The notes: generated by a model not told the origin, from the sequence alone. DNA of 64,000 bases from Providencia rettgeri (GCF_041075285.1 NZ_CP163512.1:2294001-2358000); one strand, 5' to 3'. Shown: positions 10,112-19,727, counted from the first letter of the stretch. A program made the numbers and translations.

Positions 10112-10861
10112 TTACTTCTTGGTGCTTCTTTGTAGCCAGTAAGGATCACCTACCATACAACCAAGGTAAGATGCCTTATGGCATAGGTTAGTGGATAGCT
10201 GCTCCATAACCTGTTCATTCATTTGAGTTTCTGGCAAACTTAAACATAATGCGTATAAGGTATTCTGCGTGGGATCAAACACAGTACTGGAAACCGAAGC
10301 AACGCCTGCAACAGACTCATTGATAGAAGACTCCCAGCCACGTTCATTAATCAGATCCATTTGTTCTGTTAATGTCACTTGCAACGCTTTGTCTTCGCGA
10401 CCAATAATTTTGGCCCTTTCTTGCAATGGTAACCGCGCTAGCAAAGCACGTCCCGTTGAGGTGCCTAAGATTGGCAAACGTGTTCCAGGTTGTGTGATCA
10501 CCTGTAGCATACTATTACCAAAGCGTGCATGAACCACCCGCACCATGTCGTTATCAAGGGCCGAAACATAGCTGGTAAACCCAGTATCTTTCGTCAACTC
10601 ATCCAATGCCTCTAATGTCATATCAATCAGTGGATTCATCCCTCGAGCACGATGGGCTAACTCCATGATCAATAAGCCTGGCCGATAAATTGGGGCATGC
10701 ATTTTCTTTTCTAATAATCCCAGTTCTGACATTTGCTTAAGTAAACGAGACGCAGAACTTTTCGGCATACCTAATTCATTGACTAACGCCGTAACGGTAA
10801 GCTCATTACCTGAACGCAGAAATAACTGATAAACATCAACGACGCTATTTAAAATACTCAT
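10112..10861 (-). CDS. IclR family transcriptional regulator
   Basis: 249-residue regulator. The N-terminal winged helix-turn-helix (about residues 1-65) contains LTVTALVNELGMPKSSASRLLKQMSELGLLEK, and the rest matches the IclR effector-binding domain (GRALLARLP near residue 145). The ATG overlaps the stop of the nitrilase gene by four bases (ATGA), so it is translationally coupled and co-transcribed with the amidase and permease, suggesting local control. A perfect 7-bp inverted repeat upstream of the permease gene (13101-13117) is a plausible operator. Its effector is unknown; a cyclic or linear amide or its breakdown product is a guess from the neighbours. Confidence 0.88.
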   Translation of the reverse strand: MSILNSVVDVYQLFLRSGNELTVTALVNELGMPKSSASRLLKQMSELGLLEKKMHAPIYRPGLLIMELAHRARGMNPLIDMTLEALDELTKDTGFTSYVSALDNDMVRVVHARFGNSMLQVITQPGTRLPILGTSTGRALLARLPLQERAKIIGREDKALQVTLTEQMDLINERGWESSINESVAGVASVSSTVFDPTQNTLYALCLSLPETQMNEQVMEQLSTNLCHKASYLGCMVGDPYWLQRSTKK

Positions 10862-11691
10862 GTATCAAAACCTTGAGTGAGAATACCGTAATCTTGCGGT
10901 TTTCTATCACGTAAATACGGAATGGTTAAGCGCGTATGGGCTTGCAGAACAAAGTCAATTTCACCCATTAACAATGCTTCACCATCACAGGTTGCTTCGC
11001 AAAGCACTTGCCCACGAGGGCCTAAAACTTTGCTGCCACCAAATAAGTGTAAGTCCCCTTCATGACCCCAGCGGTTAACCGCGAGTAAATGTGCGCCATT
11101 TTCCAAAGCACGCGACGCGGTATTGATGTCCCACATGTCTTTGTCTTGCACACACCACGCAGAAGGGGCAATTAACAACTCTGCACCTTGAAGCGTAAGA
11201 ATACGCGCAACTTCAGGGAACCCCATGTCATAACAAATCATGATGCCAATTTTGCCAATGGGTGTATCGAACACAGGGAAACTATCACCGCGACTAAACC
11301 ATTGTTTTTCTATCCCAAAAGCATGCACTTTACGAAACACACCGCTGATGCTTTCACATCCCGGGTTCCATACGCCAACCGCATTATAGATATCACCAAG
11401 GTAGTCACCACGTTCCACAAAACCGCTAACGATAGTGATATTTAAACGTGTTGCGAGTTCACTGAATAAGCGATACGTCTCGCTCCCTATGGTATCGCTG
11501 AGATCCCATAATTGCGTATTCAGTAAATCACCTCGATAACCGGTTGTGGCGAGCTCGGGAAAACAAATCAATTTAGCCCCGGACTCTGCTGCTTGTTCAC
11601 ATAACTGCGCCATGCGCTGCAAGTTACCTTGCTTATTCCCCAGCTCAGACTCAAACTGAGCAAGGGCAACTTTGACCTTGCTACCTGACAT
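10858..11691 (-). CDS. Nitrilase-superfamily amidohydrolase (carbon-nitrogen hydrolase)
   Basis: 277-residue enzyme of the nitrilase fold that would hydrolyse a carbon-nitrogen bond in an amide, carbamoyl or related substrate in the cytoplasm. The catalytic triad is visible: Glu46 in FPELATTGY, Lys121 in GVFRKVH and Cys153 in IMICYDMGFPE. No glutamine amidotransferase-linked or NAD-synthetase domain is fused, so this is a stand-alone amidase. It starts 10 bp after the permease stop and overlaps the iclR start. The substrate cannot be read from sequence; the NCS1 permease suggests a nitrogenous ring compound or its derivative. Confidence 0.88.
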   Translation of the reverse strand: MSGSKVKVALAQFESELGNKQGNLQRMAQLCEQAAESGAKLICFPELATTGYRGDLLNTQLWDLSDTIGSETYRLFSELATRLNITIVSGFVERGDYLGDIYNAVGVWNPGCESISGVFRKVHAFGIEKQWFSRGDSFPVFDTPIGKIGIMICYDMGFPEVARILTLQGAELLIAPSAWCVQDKDMWDINTASRALENGAHLLAVNRWGHEGDLHLFGGSKVLGPRGQVLCEATCDGEALLMGEIDFVLQAHTRLTIPYLRDRKPQDYGILTQGFDT

Positions 11692-11701
11692 TGTGCGTTC
11701 C

Positions 11702-13048
11702 TTAATCTAAGTGAGACACTTTACGAAAATACACAGTATCGACACCTTGTACTTTGGCTCGCCAACGCATACCAATCCAGTAAGCTATCCCCCCGGTAAT
11801 TAAAGAGTTTAGCGCTGGAATACCATAATCTGCATGGAGTGGCCCCAATTCTGAAGTCCCCCAGCCAACAATAACGGCTAACAGCCATACCACAAGAGTG
11901 ACAGGGTTATAAGCTTCACAACTAGAAGGCAGTGAGCCTTGTTCACGGGTGATATCAAGCTCTTTTCGGTCACGTTTTAAAATATAATAGTCGACAACCA
12001 TGATCCCAGCGACAGGTGGAATCGCAATGCCTAAGTAAATCAAAAAACTAATAAAGTTATCTAAAATACCTAACATGGATGCGATTGTGCCGAAAACACC
12101 AATAACCCATGTTAAATAACGGCGGTCAAAACGCTTATTAAAAATAGCGTTAAGCAATGTTGAAAACCCTAATGATGATGAATACAGGTTGATGTCGTTC
12201 ATTTTTATGGTGGCAAAAATAACAATTGATGCACCTAATAAACCAGTCAATGCCATCATCAAATCAAATACTTGGCTAGTACGTAATGCTAATGCCATTA
12301 GTACCGCTATCATATTGACTAAAAGCTCACCAAAAAATGTACCAATTAAGGTCATCCAAAATACATCCTTTGGTTTTTTCATAAAGCGGCTAATATCGGG
12401 TGTCGTCACCGCTGAAATAATAAAACCACCTGCAACCATGGTAATTGCCGCAGGCATTGTCATTAAAGACCCGGCAGGGGCAGTATCATTGATAAGCGAA
12501 CCAAGATCCTGACCTGATAATAAATTATACGTTGCCCAGCCTAACGCGAATAAAAATAGCGGCGTTGAAATATTGGCGGTAATAGATAAAAATCGATATC
12601 CATATACCGTAATAATCGTCACCGCAATACCTGTAATAAGTGACCAAGTCCCTGGTGTTAGCACATTAGTCGCTTTATACATTCCATCCGCAAAGAAACC
12701 ATTTTGGACGCCAAACCAGCCCATCAAGGAGATGGCAATCGCGCCACCAATAAGGGCTGAACCTAACTTTCCAAAACCAGACCACCTTGACAGTAGACTG
12801 ATTGACATTCCTTCACGGCATGCTGCTGCTCCAAGCCCCCAACTGACAACCTGTAAAATTACAGAGCCAAGGATGGTCGCCCAAAACGCTTGCCAAAAAG
12901 TTAACCCATAACCGAGGGCTGCACCTAACATCACTTGTGAAACACAAGCGAGTGCGCCAATTCGTAGAATTAACACTTCATAGAACGGTCTACGAGCACT
13001 TTGGGGTACCCGAGCCAAAGAATAATCTTCACCTGCTTTATTCGCCAT
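11702..13048 (-). CDS. NCS1-family purine/cytosine/hydantoin-type permease
   Basis: A 448-residue inner-membrane protein with about 12 predicted hydrophobic segments, resembling CodB-like members of the nucleobase:cation symporter-1 family. Features include the N-terminal RVPQSARRPFYEVLILRIGA segment, the unwound-helix region SLMGWFGVQNGFFADG, TTPDISRFMKK and a cytoplasmic C-terminal tail. It is the first gene of a permease-amidase-regulator unit. It likely imports the substrate of the adjacent amidase. The substrate could be cytosine, a purine, allantoin or a hydantoin; sequence alone does not decide. Confidence 0.87.
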   Translation of the reverse strand: MANKAGEDYSLARVPQSARRPFYEVLILRIGALACVSQVMLGAALGYGLTFWQAFWATILGSVILQVVSWGLGAAACREGMSISLLSRWSGFGKLGSALIGGAIAISLMGWFGVQNGFFADGMYKATNVLTPGTWSLITGIAVTIITVYGYRFLSITANISTPLFLFALGWATYNLLSGQDLGSLINDTAPAGSLMTMPAAITMVAGGFIISAVTTPDISRFMKKPKDVFWMTLIGTFFGELLVNMIAVLMALALRTSQVFDLMMALTGLLGASIVIFATIKMNDINLYSSSLGFSTLLNAIFNKRFDRRYLTWVIGVFGTIASMLGILDNFISFLIYLGIAIPPVAGIMVVDYYILKRDRKELDITREQGSLPSSCEAYNPVTLVVWLLAVIVGWGTSELGPLHADYGIPALNSLITGGIAYWIGMRWRAKVQGVDTVYFRKVSHLD

Positions 13049-13100
13049 TTTGCACCTGCTGTGTGGTTGTCTTTGCTTAGTTTTTACTGGCTTTATTGTT

Positions 13101-13117
13101 GTTCCATTATATGGAAC
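13101..13117. promoter_or_regulatory. Candidate IclR-family operator
   Basis: Perfect inverted repeat GTTCCAT-TAT-ATGGAAC centred about 60 bp upstream of the permease ATG. IclR-family regulators often bind short palindromes containing TTCC/GGAA, so this is a reasonable operator for the regulator encoded at the end of this operon. A further GTTCCATA half-site lies at about 13315. The assignment is an inference. Confidence 0.45.
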
Positions 13118-13647
13118 TAGGTTTCATTTATTCTACATGCAGATAATATCCGTGATCGATATCGAATCGCAAGCAGAATTTATCTTTTCAGATAATTTTT
13201 TTATTATGAAATATTTCACGAAGTGGGGAAATAGCGTATTAGTAAAAAAATTAATTGATAAATGAATGGGTTAAAAATTGCATATTTAATTAGCAGAATT
13301 TGAGTGAGGAACCACGTTCCATAAAATAGGACTATTCTAGAGTAAACATTTACCACAAGACGGCATTAATCACTATCTTACACCCTCACCCATACTCAAT
13401 AAGGGTGAATGTTACTAATACAAAGAAGCTAGCTTTGACCTAAATAAATGCGCCTCTGACTGATGACTTAGAAAGAGTCACAAATTCGCGAAAGCTATTC
13501 ATCCTTCTATACAAAAAGGAAGTAAGCTGGCTCGCAATGCATAATCAAACGAAACGTGCCAGCTTAAGGTACTTAAATAGTGCGAAATGTTGTATATCTG
13601 CAATAGTGATTATACCTATCCGTTAATCTACCTATTTCAGGTAAATT
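13118..13647. other. Intergenic region between permease and dmsC remnant
   Basis: About 530 bp, AT-rich, with no supported ORF. An inverted repeat at 13523-13566 (arms TAAGCTGGC/GCCAGCTTA) is followed on the minus strand by TTCCTTTTTG and may be the terminator of the dmsC remnant. Nothing else stands out. Confidence 0.4.
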
Positions 13648-14115
13648 TTATGCCGTTAGGGAAAAAAAGCTGTAGCGCCCAACCAGTTCGGCAAACACAA
13701 CAAGCACGCATGCCACCGTAATAGCGGGCGACGTTATCTTTTTATTTATTTGATTCTTAATAAAAAACATAATGATAAGACTAAAGAAAAGCAGTACCGC
13801 TTTTATTGATGTCAATGTCATCAGTGCTTCACTGTCCACATATTTTGCTGAGATGGCACGTGTCGCATTATCTAACATATTATTTTGCAAAAAGAGATAA
13901 GCACTGACATCAAGCACCACGGCTATAAAGGCAAAAATAAAAAATAGCCTGATTATTTTCTTCATTGAATCAGCCTGAGTCTCTTTATTCAAGCTTATAT
14001 TAAACGCCAGACAAGCGGCTAAACCACCAGCGATCAATGTTGTTGCCCAGAACGAGCTGTAGGTCACCCACCCCGCCCATAATACAAATAGAGAGCTTAT
14101 ATAGATATTTGACAT
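13648..14115 (-). pseudogene. 5'-truncated dmsC-like membrane anchor subunit
   Basis: 155 residues with four to five hydrophobic segments. The sequence resembles the C-terminal half of DmsC, the quinol-oxidising membrane anchor of DMSO reductase (about 287 residues): WVTYSSFWATTLIAGG near the start and VLVVFAELVGRYSFF at the end match the second half of the family from memory. The N-terminal half and any dmsA or dmsB are missing. The frame is closed by a stop about 12 codons upstream of the apparent ATG. The apparent start shares a CATG with a facing araC-type remnant, suggesting a deletion junction there. Almost certainly non-functional as an anchor. Confidence 0.6.
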
Positions 14116-14386
14116 GACAAAAACGGCACATACCCCTGAGCAATGTGCTCAAAAGTTAAACATATCGACAAGTACATTTGTCCGTCGTTTCAAAAAAGAA
14201 ACGGGGCTGACTTACCAGAAATGGCGTCTGAGAATGCGTTTACTTCAATCCATATCGAGGATCAAGAAAAATGAGAATATTTTAAATATTGCGTTGGATA
14301 TCGGCTACTCCTCTGCATCCGCGTACATTTACGCGTTCAAAAAAGTGTTTGGTATCTCCCCCACAAAGTATAACCCCGATAAATAG
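14114..14386 (+). pseudogene. AraC-family HTH remnant (N-terminal domain missing)
   Basis: 90 residues forming only the C-terminal double helix-turn-helix of AraC/XylS regulators (CAQKLNISTSTFVRRFKKETG; the second motif ILNIALDIGYSSASAYIYAFKKVFGISPTKY). Typical members are 250-300 residues, so the ligand-binding domain is absent. An in-frame stop at 14102-14104 closes the frame just upstream, and no Shine-Dalgarno is evident. It could be a stand-alone short HTH protein like MarA or SoxS (about 105-130 residues), but it is shorter than these and abuts the truncated dmsC, so a remnant is more likely. Confidence 0.55.
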
Positions 14387-14489
14387 CAAGCCAACGGTAT
14401 TTCGCTGGCTTAGCAAAAAACCAATCACAACCGACTCTTGTCTGGGATCGTTTATTACTGCTCAACCGTGCTGTTAAGCTAGGGGCTGT

Positions 14490-16433
14490 TTATTCCCTCG
14501 CTAAAGCATCAATAGGGTTTAAGCGTGCCGCACTGCGCGCAGGTAAAAAACCAAAAATTATCCCAATTGCTGTTGAACAGGCAAACGCGCTAATTAGGGC
14601 TACAGGGTCGAAAGTAAAAGTCCAACCTGGCAATGCCATTTGAGCCAATAGACTGATCCCATAAGAAAGCGCAATCCCCATCAGGCCCCCCATCAAACAC
14701 ACTAATACTGCTTCAATCAAAAATTGCTGCATCACATCGCTGGTTCTAGCACCAACGGCCATACGAATACCTATTTCTCGGGTTCTTTCTGTCACGGAAA
14801 CGAGCATAATATTCATCACACCAATTCCCCCGACCACTAACGAAATAACGGCCACTAAAGTCAAAAACAGTTGCATTGTTTGAGTGGTTTTTTCCGCCGT
14901 TTTCACAAATGTATCAAGGTTATAGGTGAAAATATCTTTTTTACCATGGCGTAACGTCAATAAACGCGTCAATTGCTGCTCCACGTTTTTAGCGTCATAC
15001 CCATCCTTAACACGCACCGTGATACTGTCATAATACGGTCGATTTAAGATTTTACTGTTCATGGTAGTATCCGGTAACCAAACCGATAACGATTTACTGG
15101 AACCAAATACCGATTTTTGGTCTTCTAATACACCAATGACAGTCGCTGGCATATTACTTATAAGCAAGGTTTCCCCTACCACCTTGGTCTGTTTTGGGAA
15201 AAAACGTCGTTTCGTGTTCTCATCAATAATCACAACCTGAGCACGCCTATCCGCCATATCTTGCGTAAAATTCATCCCTTGCGAAAATTTCGAGCCATAC
15301 ACATTAAAATAATCACGCCCTACCCCCGTTAATTGCGCAGAAGCATCCAAATTACCTTTTCTTAAGCGGGCTGAGCCATTGAGCTGACCTGAAATAGCGT
15401 GAACATAAGGTTGTTTGGCGAGAGCATTAATATCTGAAGCTTTTAAAGATTGTCGATTTTGTGCATCATCACTACCGAAATCAGTACCTGGGTAAATCGA
15501 AATCGTATTGGTGCCTATCGATTTAATATCATTAAGCACCATACCTTGGGCTGCATCCCCAATCACCATAATAGAAACGACTGAAGCAATCCCAATGATA
15601 ATGCCCAACATGGTTAATAACGTGCGCATTTTATTCACGACCATAGCACGCCAAGCCATCAACAATGCTTCACTAAAACGCCCATAAACTTGCCCAATGG
15701 AGAACTTTCTTGCTGGTGCTTTCGCCAACGGCTTTGCGCTCTTCATCATTTTTGAACCCGAATCACTGATGATTTCACCATCTTTGATTTCGATAATGCG
15801 CTCCGCTTGTTGGGCGACGGTTGGGTCGTGGGTGACGATAATCACGGTATGACCTTGGGCGCAAAGATCTTTAAGGATTTTCATCACTTCTTCCCCTGAA
15901 CGGCTATCCAATGCCCCTGTTGGCTCATCGGCTAGGATAACTTGTCCCCCATTCATCAATGCACGTGAGATGCTCACCCGCTGTTGTTGTCCACCAGATA
16001 ACTGACTCGGTCGATAATTAGCCCTTTCACCTAGCCCTAAACGTTGAAGCAGTTGCGACGCACGCTCACGCCGCTGAGTTTTTCCAGCTCCAGCATATAC
16101 CGCAGGAATTTCAACGTTTTGTTCGGCACTTAAATGACTCAATAGGTGGTAACGTTGAAAAATAAAACCAAAATGTTCGCGACGAAGTTCTGCAAGTTGG
16201 TCGTTATCCAGTAGTGCGATATTTTGCCCATCAATATGGTATTCACCTAATGACGGTTTATCGAGACAACCAATAATGTTCATTAAGGTGGATTTACCTG
16301 AACCGGAGGCACCGATTATCGCCACCATTTCCCCCGCATTAATTTGCAAAGAAATGTTTTTTAGAACAGTAACTTGGTTTTCCCCTTCACCATAGCGGCG
16401 AGTGATCCCTTGAAGTTCAATGAGTGCGGTCAT
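14490..16433 (-). CDS. macB: MacB, ABC transporter of the MacAB-TolC system
   Basis: Inner-membrane ABC protein (647 residues) that drives MacAB-TolC export of macrolides, haem precursors and enterotoxin-like peptides. The N-terminal ATPase shows Walker A GASGSGKS (41-48), signature LSGGQQQR (around 146) and Walker B VILADEPTGALD. One helix follows near residue 275, then a large periplasmic domain and three C-terminal helices typical of mechanotransmission ABC proteins. I use the ATG at 16433, which gives the family N-terminus and length (E. coli 648), rather than an upstream alternative inside macA. It follows the macA stop by one base. Confidence 0.95.
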   Translation of the reverse strand: MTALIELQGITRRYGEGENQVTVLKNISLQINAGEMVAIIGASGSGKSTLMNIIGCLDKPSLGEYHIDGQNIALLDNDQLAELRREHFGFIFQRYHLLSHLSAEQNVEIPAVYAGAGKTQRRERASQLLQRLGLGERANYRPSQLSGGQQQRVSISRALMNGGQVILADEPTGALDSRSGEEVMKILKDLCAQGHTVIIVTHDPTVAQQAERIIEIKDGEIISDSGSKMMKSAKPLAKAPARKFSIGQVYGRFSEALLMAWRAMVVNKMRTLLTMLGIIIGIASVVSIMVIGDAAQGMVLNDIKSIGTNTISIYPGTDFGSDDAQNRQSLKASDINALAKQPYVHAISGQLNGSARLRKGNLDASAQLTGVGRDYFNVYGSKFSQGMNFTQDMADRRAQVVIIDENTKRRFFPKQTKVVGETLLISNMPATVIGVLEDQKSVFGSSKSLSVWLPDTTMNSKILNRPYYDSITVRVKDGYDAKNVEQQLTRLLTLRHGKKDIFTYNLDTFVKTAEKTTQTMQLFLTLVAVISLVVGGIGVMNIMLVSVTERTREIGIRMAVGARTSDVMQQFLIEAVLVCLMGGLMGIALSYGISLLAQMALPGWTFTFDPVALISAFACSTAIGIIFGFLPARSAARLNPIDALARE

Positions 16434-16434
16434 T

Positions 16435-17541
16435 TTAACTCTCCGAACCGCTGTGCCCAACAATCACTTTATCACCTTCATTCAAGCCTTTAGTGACTTC
16501 CACTGACACATCATTACGACTGCCTACTTCGATCTGTTTTTTTTCTGCCGTTTGCCCTTGCAGCACCTCCACCTCATAAACTTGCGGGGAAATTTCATTA
16601 CCTAACGCAGAAAGTGGCAATATCAGAACATTTTTACGTGAATCAAGTTCAATAGTGACCTGTGCTGTCATCTGTAACTTTAAGAGATGCTGTGGGTTTG
16701 GCACTTCAAAGCGCGCATAATAGAAGATAGCATCGTTGATTTTTTCAGGGGTTGGCAAGATATCTTTTAATCTACCAGCGAATTTTTTATCTGGTGCCCC
16801 TAGCACCGTAAACGAAGCCTCTTGCCCGGGTTCAAGATAAATCACATCCGCTTCAGACACTTCGGCCTTAACCAACATAGTGTCTAAATCGGCTAATGTT
16901 AAGATGGTTGGCGCTTCCTGCGCGGCAATCACCGTTTGTCCTTGTAGGGTTTTAATAAATGTCACAATACCGTCCATTGGCGCGGTAATTTGCGTATATT
17001 TTAAATTGGTTTTTGCCGTATCTAACGTTGCTTGATTGCGTTTGATCTGTGCTTGATAAGTGGCGACTTGTGCTTTTTTAACATCGACATCGGTTTTAGC
17101 TTTATCCAGTTCTTGCTGAGCAACAGCCTGCACTTTAGCAAGGCTTAAATAGCGCTGATAAGTAAGCTGTGCAAGTTTCAATTCAGCTTGTGCTAACGAT
17201 AAGTTAGCCTCAAGTTCACCAGTGGTCGCCTCTGATTCGGTGACATCATTCTGCGCTTTTTTCGGATCGATAACCGCCAGTAAATCCCCTTTTTTAACGT
17301 AGTCACCTTCTTTAACATATAAGGTTTGTAACTGCCCGCTAACCTGTGCACCTACGTCAACTTTACGTACAGCATCTAACTTACCTGTGGCTAAGACTTG
17401 CTTATCTAAGTCGCCTCGCGTCACATCAACGGTTTGGAAAACCTCTTCTTTCTCACCTTTAAAGAAAATCACAGCGGCACTAACGGCAACAATGAGTATC
17501 ACCAAGTAAATCGGCCACTTATTCTTCGGTTTTACCTTCAT
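16435..17541 (-). CDS. macA: MacA, periplasmic adaptor of MacAB-TolC
   Basis: Membrane-fusion protein (368 residues) linking MacB to TolC. One N-terminal membrane anchor (WPIYLVILIVAVSAAVIFF, residues 9-27) is followed by a lipoyl domain, a long helical hairpin (about 95-175, rich in Lys/Gln/Ala), a second lipoyl half with PMDGIV and the beta-barrel and membrane-proximal domains. It is the first gene of the macAB operon, one base before macB. A Ser-Gly-Ser-Glu-Ser tail ends the protein. Confidence 0.95.
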   Translation of the reverse strand: MKVKPKNKWPIYLVILIVAVSAAVIFFKGEKEEVFQTVDVTRGDLDKQVLATGKLDAVRKVDVGAQVSGQLQTLYVKEGDYVKKGDLLAVIDPKKAQNDVTESEATTGELEANLSLAQAELKLAQLTYQRYLSLAKVQAVAQQELDKAKTDVDVKKAQVATYQAQIKRNQATLDTAKTNLKYTQITAPMDGIVTFIKTLQGQTVIAAQEAPTILTLADLDTMLVKAEVSEADVIYLEPGQEASFTVLGAPDKKFAGRLKDILPTPEKINDAIFYYARFEVPNPQHLLKLQMTAQVTIELDSRKNVLILPLSALGNEISPQVYEVEVLQGQTAEKKQIEVGSRNDVSVEVTKGLNEGDKVIVGHSGSES

Positions 17542-17562
17542 CGTTCTTCACTTCCTATAATT

Positions 17563-17586
17563 AAAAAGAGGGCGACGCCCTCTCTG
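17563..17586 (-). terminator. Terminator downstream of ybjD
   Basis: On the minus strand the stem GAGGGCG/CGCCCTC (17568-17582) is followed by TTTTTAATT. A second inverted repeat, CCACCATTTATAAATGGTGG, lies between it and the ybjD stop at about 17645. The hairpin separates ybjD from macA, which lies further along the same strand. Confidence 0.65.
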
Positions 17587-17689
17587 AAATAGTCATGCTA
17601 TATCACTTAAGTTATCGTTTCACTAAACGTATTCTTTATAAACCCCACCATTTATAAATGGTGGCTCAACACTATATTTGTTTACATTA

Positions 17690-19354
17690 TTAATATGCTT
17701 TTCCCCTCGCCAACCATGCCACCCGTGAAAACATACTTTTTAACTGTAATGGAATGCTATCAGGCCCCAACTCTGCGGAACGGTTTACTGTGGCTAGTGC
17801 TAAGTCAGGTTTCGAGGTTCGAGAAATCGCTTTGAGGATCACGCGGCGCGTTGACACTCGGGCATTTTCAGGAATATCGGCAATTTCATGATAAAGGCTT
17901 TTGAAGCCCTCGCGATATAGGAAATGTTCCATATCTGGCGCGGTGAGCATAGTTAATCGGTCTCTATCTGGTGAATTAATTTTATTCGCATAATGGGTCG
18001 CCGTTGCGGCATATTTACGCCCTGCTTCGTCCCCATCGGTTAGAACATGCCATTCAATCCCCATCTTATTCGCAAATTTTAACAACGGTTTTAAGCCACT
18101 TTGCGCAAAAGCAATAACTTTAATGCCTTCTGTTTCAAAATAATAATTGCACTGGCGAGCAAATTCGCTCATTAACCAAATTTCTGTTTCTCCCTCAACC
18201 AATAACCAGCAGCGAGCGAATAGTGAGGACGGTCGGTTAAAGCGAATATGGAATGAGATTTTTCGCAGCTCTTCAGCACTTAAATCACTGTCAGTCAAAC
18301 GGTAAGCCGAAACTTTATTGGTATCACGGACTAAACGGCATAAGTCTTCAAGGGGCGCTTGAGACAGCAGTTCCCCTGAATTTGTGGTGGTGATCCGTTG
18401 CAGTGCGAACAAACTCAATAGCCCCCATGCAATCGACAACATAATTGGGTGTAAACGTGTTTCGGGATCTTCAACAATGATCAATGGGCGGGCATGTTTA
18501 TCTAAATGAATATCCCCCTTGGATTGTAATAAAGAAGAAAACATCCCTAAGATAATCAAACGAATATTGCGCTGGTTGGGTTTTGCGATCAAACGACTGA
18601 TATTATCCAGCGCTTTCCAACCTTGCTTACGTGGCTCAATATTTATCATATTGTCACTGAGTTTGATCATATGGGTGCTTTGCCCTGAAAAATAGTGACT
18701 TAATAGCTGCTGCATGGCATCTACCCCGTCGCTTAAATCTTCATTACTTAAACGCTCTGGATTGTTGACTAAAGCACTGGTTAATTCTTTGATACGTACA
18801 TTAAAAGCGTCACGGAACTCTTTTTGTCCCTCCACAATGGTTTCAGGATTAAGGGAGTGTAAAAAACGCGCATCACGCAAGCGGATCACCGGATATAACC
18901 GGACAATTTCTTTGATATATTTTCCTACGTTATCCAGAGAGAGTTTATTTCCCCCTGAATTTAAAAAGCTTTTATCTACCACAATCGTATCGTCATCACG
19001 CAGCTCTGCACTCACCCGATAAAAGATGTGTTTTAAGCCATCACCATTATCGACCCAAACTGAGCTAAGATTATGAAAACGATAAGATTTATGGCGTCCT
19101 TTATGCCTTTCACAAAATTTTAAAACAATTTGCAGTGAGCGATATCGAGTGGCATTATCCCCCGTAGGATGATGAAAATCGTGCAAATTAAATTGGTGAT
19201 CTCGATGTTGTGGGGAGAGAAGCAAATCGAGCGCATCAAGGAGGCTGGATTTTCCCCATGAGTTTTCTCCGATCAAAACAGTGCTGTTACTGAGTTCTAA
19301 AGAAAGACGGTTGATCCCTCTAAATCCGTATATTTCAACACGTTCCAGATACAT
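17690..19354 (-). CDS. ybjD: YbjD, OLD-family ATP-dependent endonuclease-like protein
   Basis: 554-residue protein of the OLD (overcoming lysogenization defect) type. An SMC-like ABC ATPase has Walker A GENSWGKS (29-36), and the later half carries a TOPRIM nuclease domain with the acidic motifs LLVEGETE and VLTDGDEAG. OLD nucleases cut DNA in an ATP-stimulated way; the cellular role of YbjD is not known. Order relative to macAB and lysO follows E. coli (ybjE-aqpZ-ybjD-ybjX-macAB), with aqpZ and ybjX absent here. No gabija-type helicase neighbour is present, so it is best read as the housekeeping single-gene type. Confidence 0.9.
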   Translation of the reverse strand: MYLERVEIYGFRGINRLSLELSNSTVLIGENSWGKSSLLDALDLLLSPQHRDHQFNLHDFHHPTGDNATRYRSLQIVLKFCERHKGRHKSYRFHNLSSVWVDNGDGLKHIFYRVSAELRDDDTIVVDKSFLNSGGNKLSLDNVGKYIKEIVRLYPVIRLRDARFLHSLNPETIVEGQKEFRDAFNVRIKELTSALVNNPERLSNEDLSDGVDAMQQLLSHYFSGQSTHMIKLSDNMINIEPRKQGWKALDNISRLIAKPNQRNIRLIILGMFSSLLQSKGDIHLDKHARPLIIVEDPETRLHPIMLSIAWGLLSLFALQRITTTNSGELLSQAPLEDLCRLVRDTNKVSAYRLTDSDLSAEELRKISFHIRFNRPSSLFARCWLLVEGETEIWLMSEFARQCNYYFETEGIKVIAFAQSGLKPLLKFANKMGIEWHVLTDGDEAGRKYAATATHYANKINSPDRDRLTMLTAPDMEHFLYREGFKSLYHEIADIPENARVSTRRVILKAISRTSKPDLALATVNRSAELGPDSIPLQLKSMFSRVAWLARGKAY

Positions 19355-19727
19355 ATCTCACTCCTTGTCATATTTTCTTTAATATACTCTAAACACAGCA
19401 GTTTGCATTCAAGTTATCAATATTTATGCGGATAAACCTGTATTAGAGCTTATCGATTAACCCATCCCTTTACTATACATATGTATGCAAAATAAAAAAT
19501 CTTTACAACAAAATAGCTAACTGAGTTGAGTGCGCCATGGCAGTGTTATAAAATAGTAAAACTTTCTTTTTTAGTATTTTTGACCTATTTTTCATTCAGT
19601 CACCAATAATAAAGTTTTAGCGTAAAAAGCCGTTAGCACGGCGAGTTAAATTCTAAATAACGAAAACAAAAATATAACTCATTGTTTATATTAACCATTT
19701 AATGGGATAACCTCTAAGGATGCGGCG
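19355..19727. other. Divergent intergenic region ybjD / lysO
   Basis: A 373-bp AT-rich spacer that must hold both divergent promoters. lysO is ArgP-controlled in E. coli, but I see no sequence I can confidently call an ArgP site. No ORF or RNA recognised. Confidence 0.35.

Noticed and set aside
13050..13265. 71-codon ORF beginning at the permease start region
   Set aside because: Lacks a ribosome-binding site, covers the putative operator and promoter, and has no recognisable domain.
17690..19354. ybjD as part of an anti-phage (Gabija-like) system
   Set aside because: The OLD-type nuclease is alone, without a UvrD-like helicase partner, and sits in its conserved housekeeping position.
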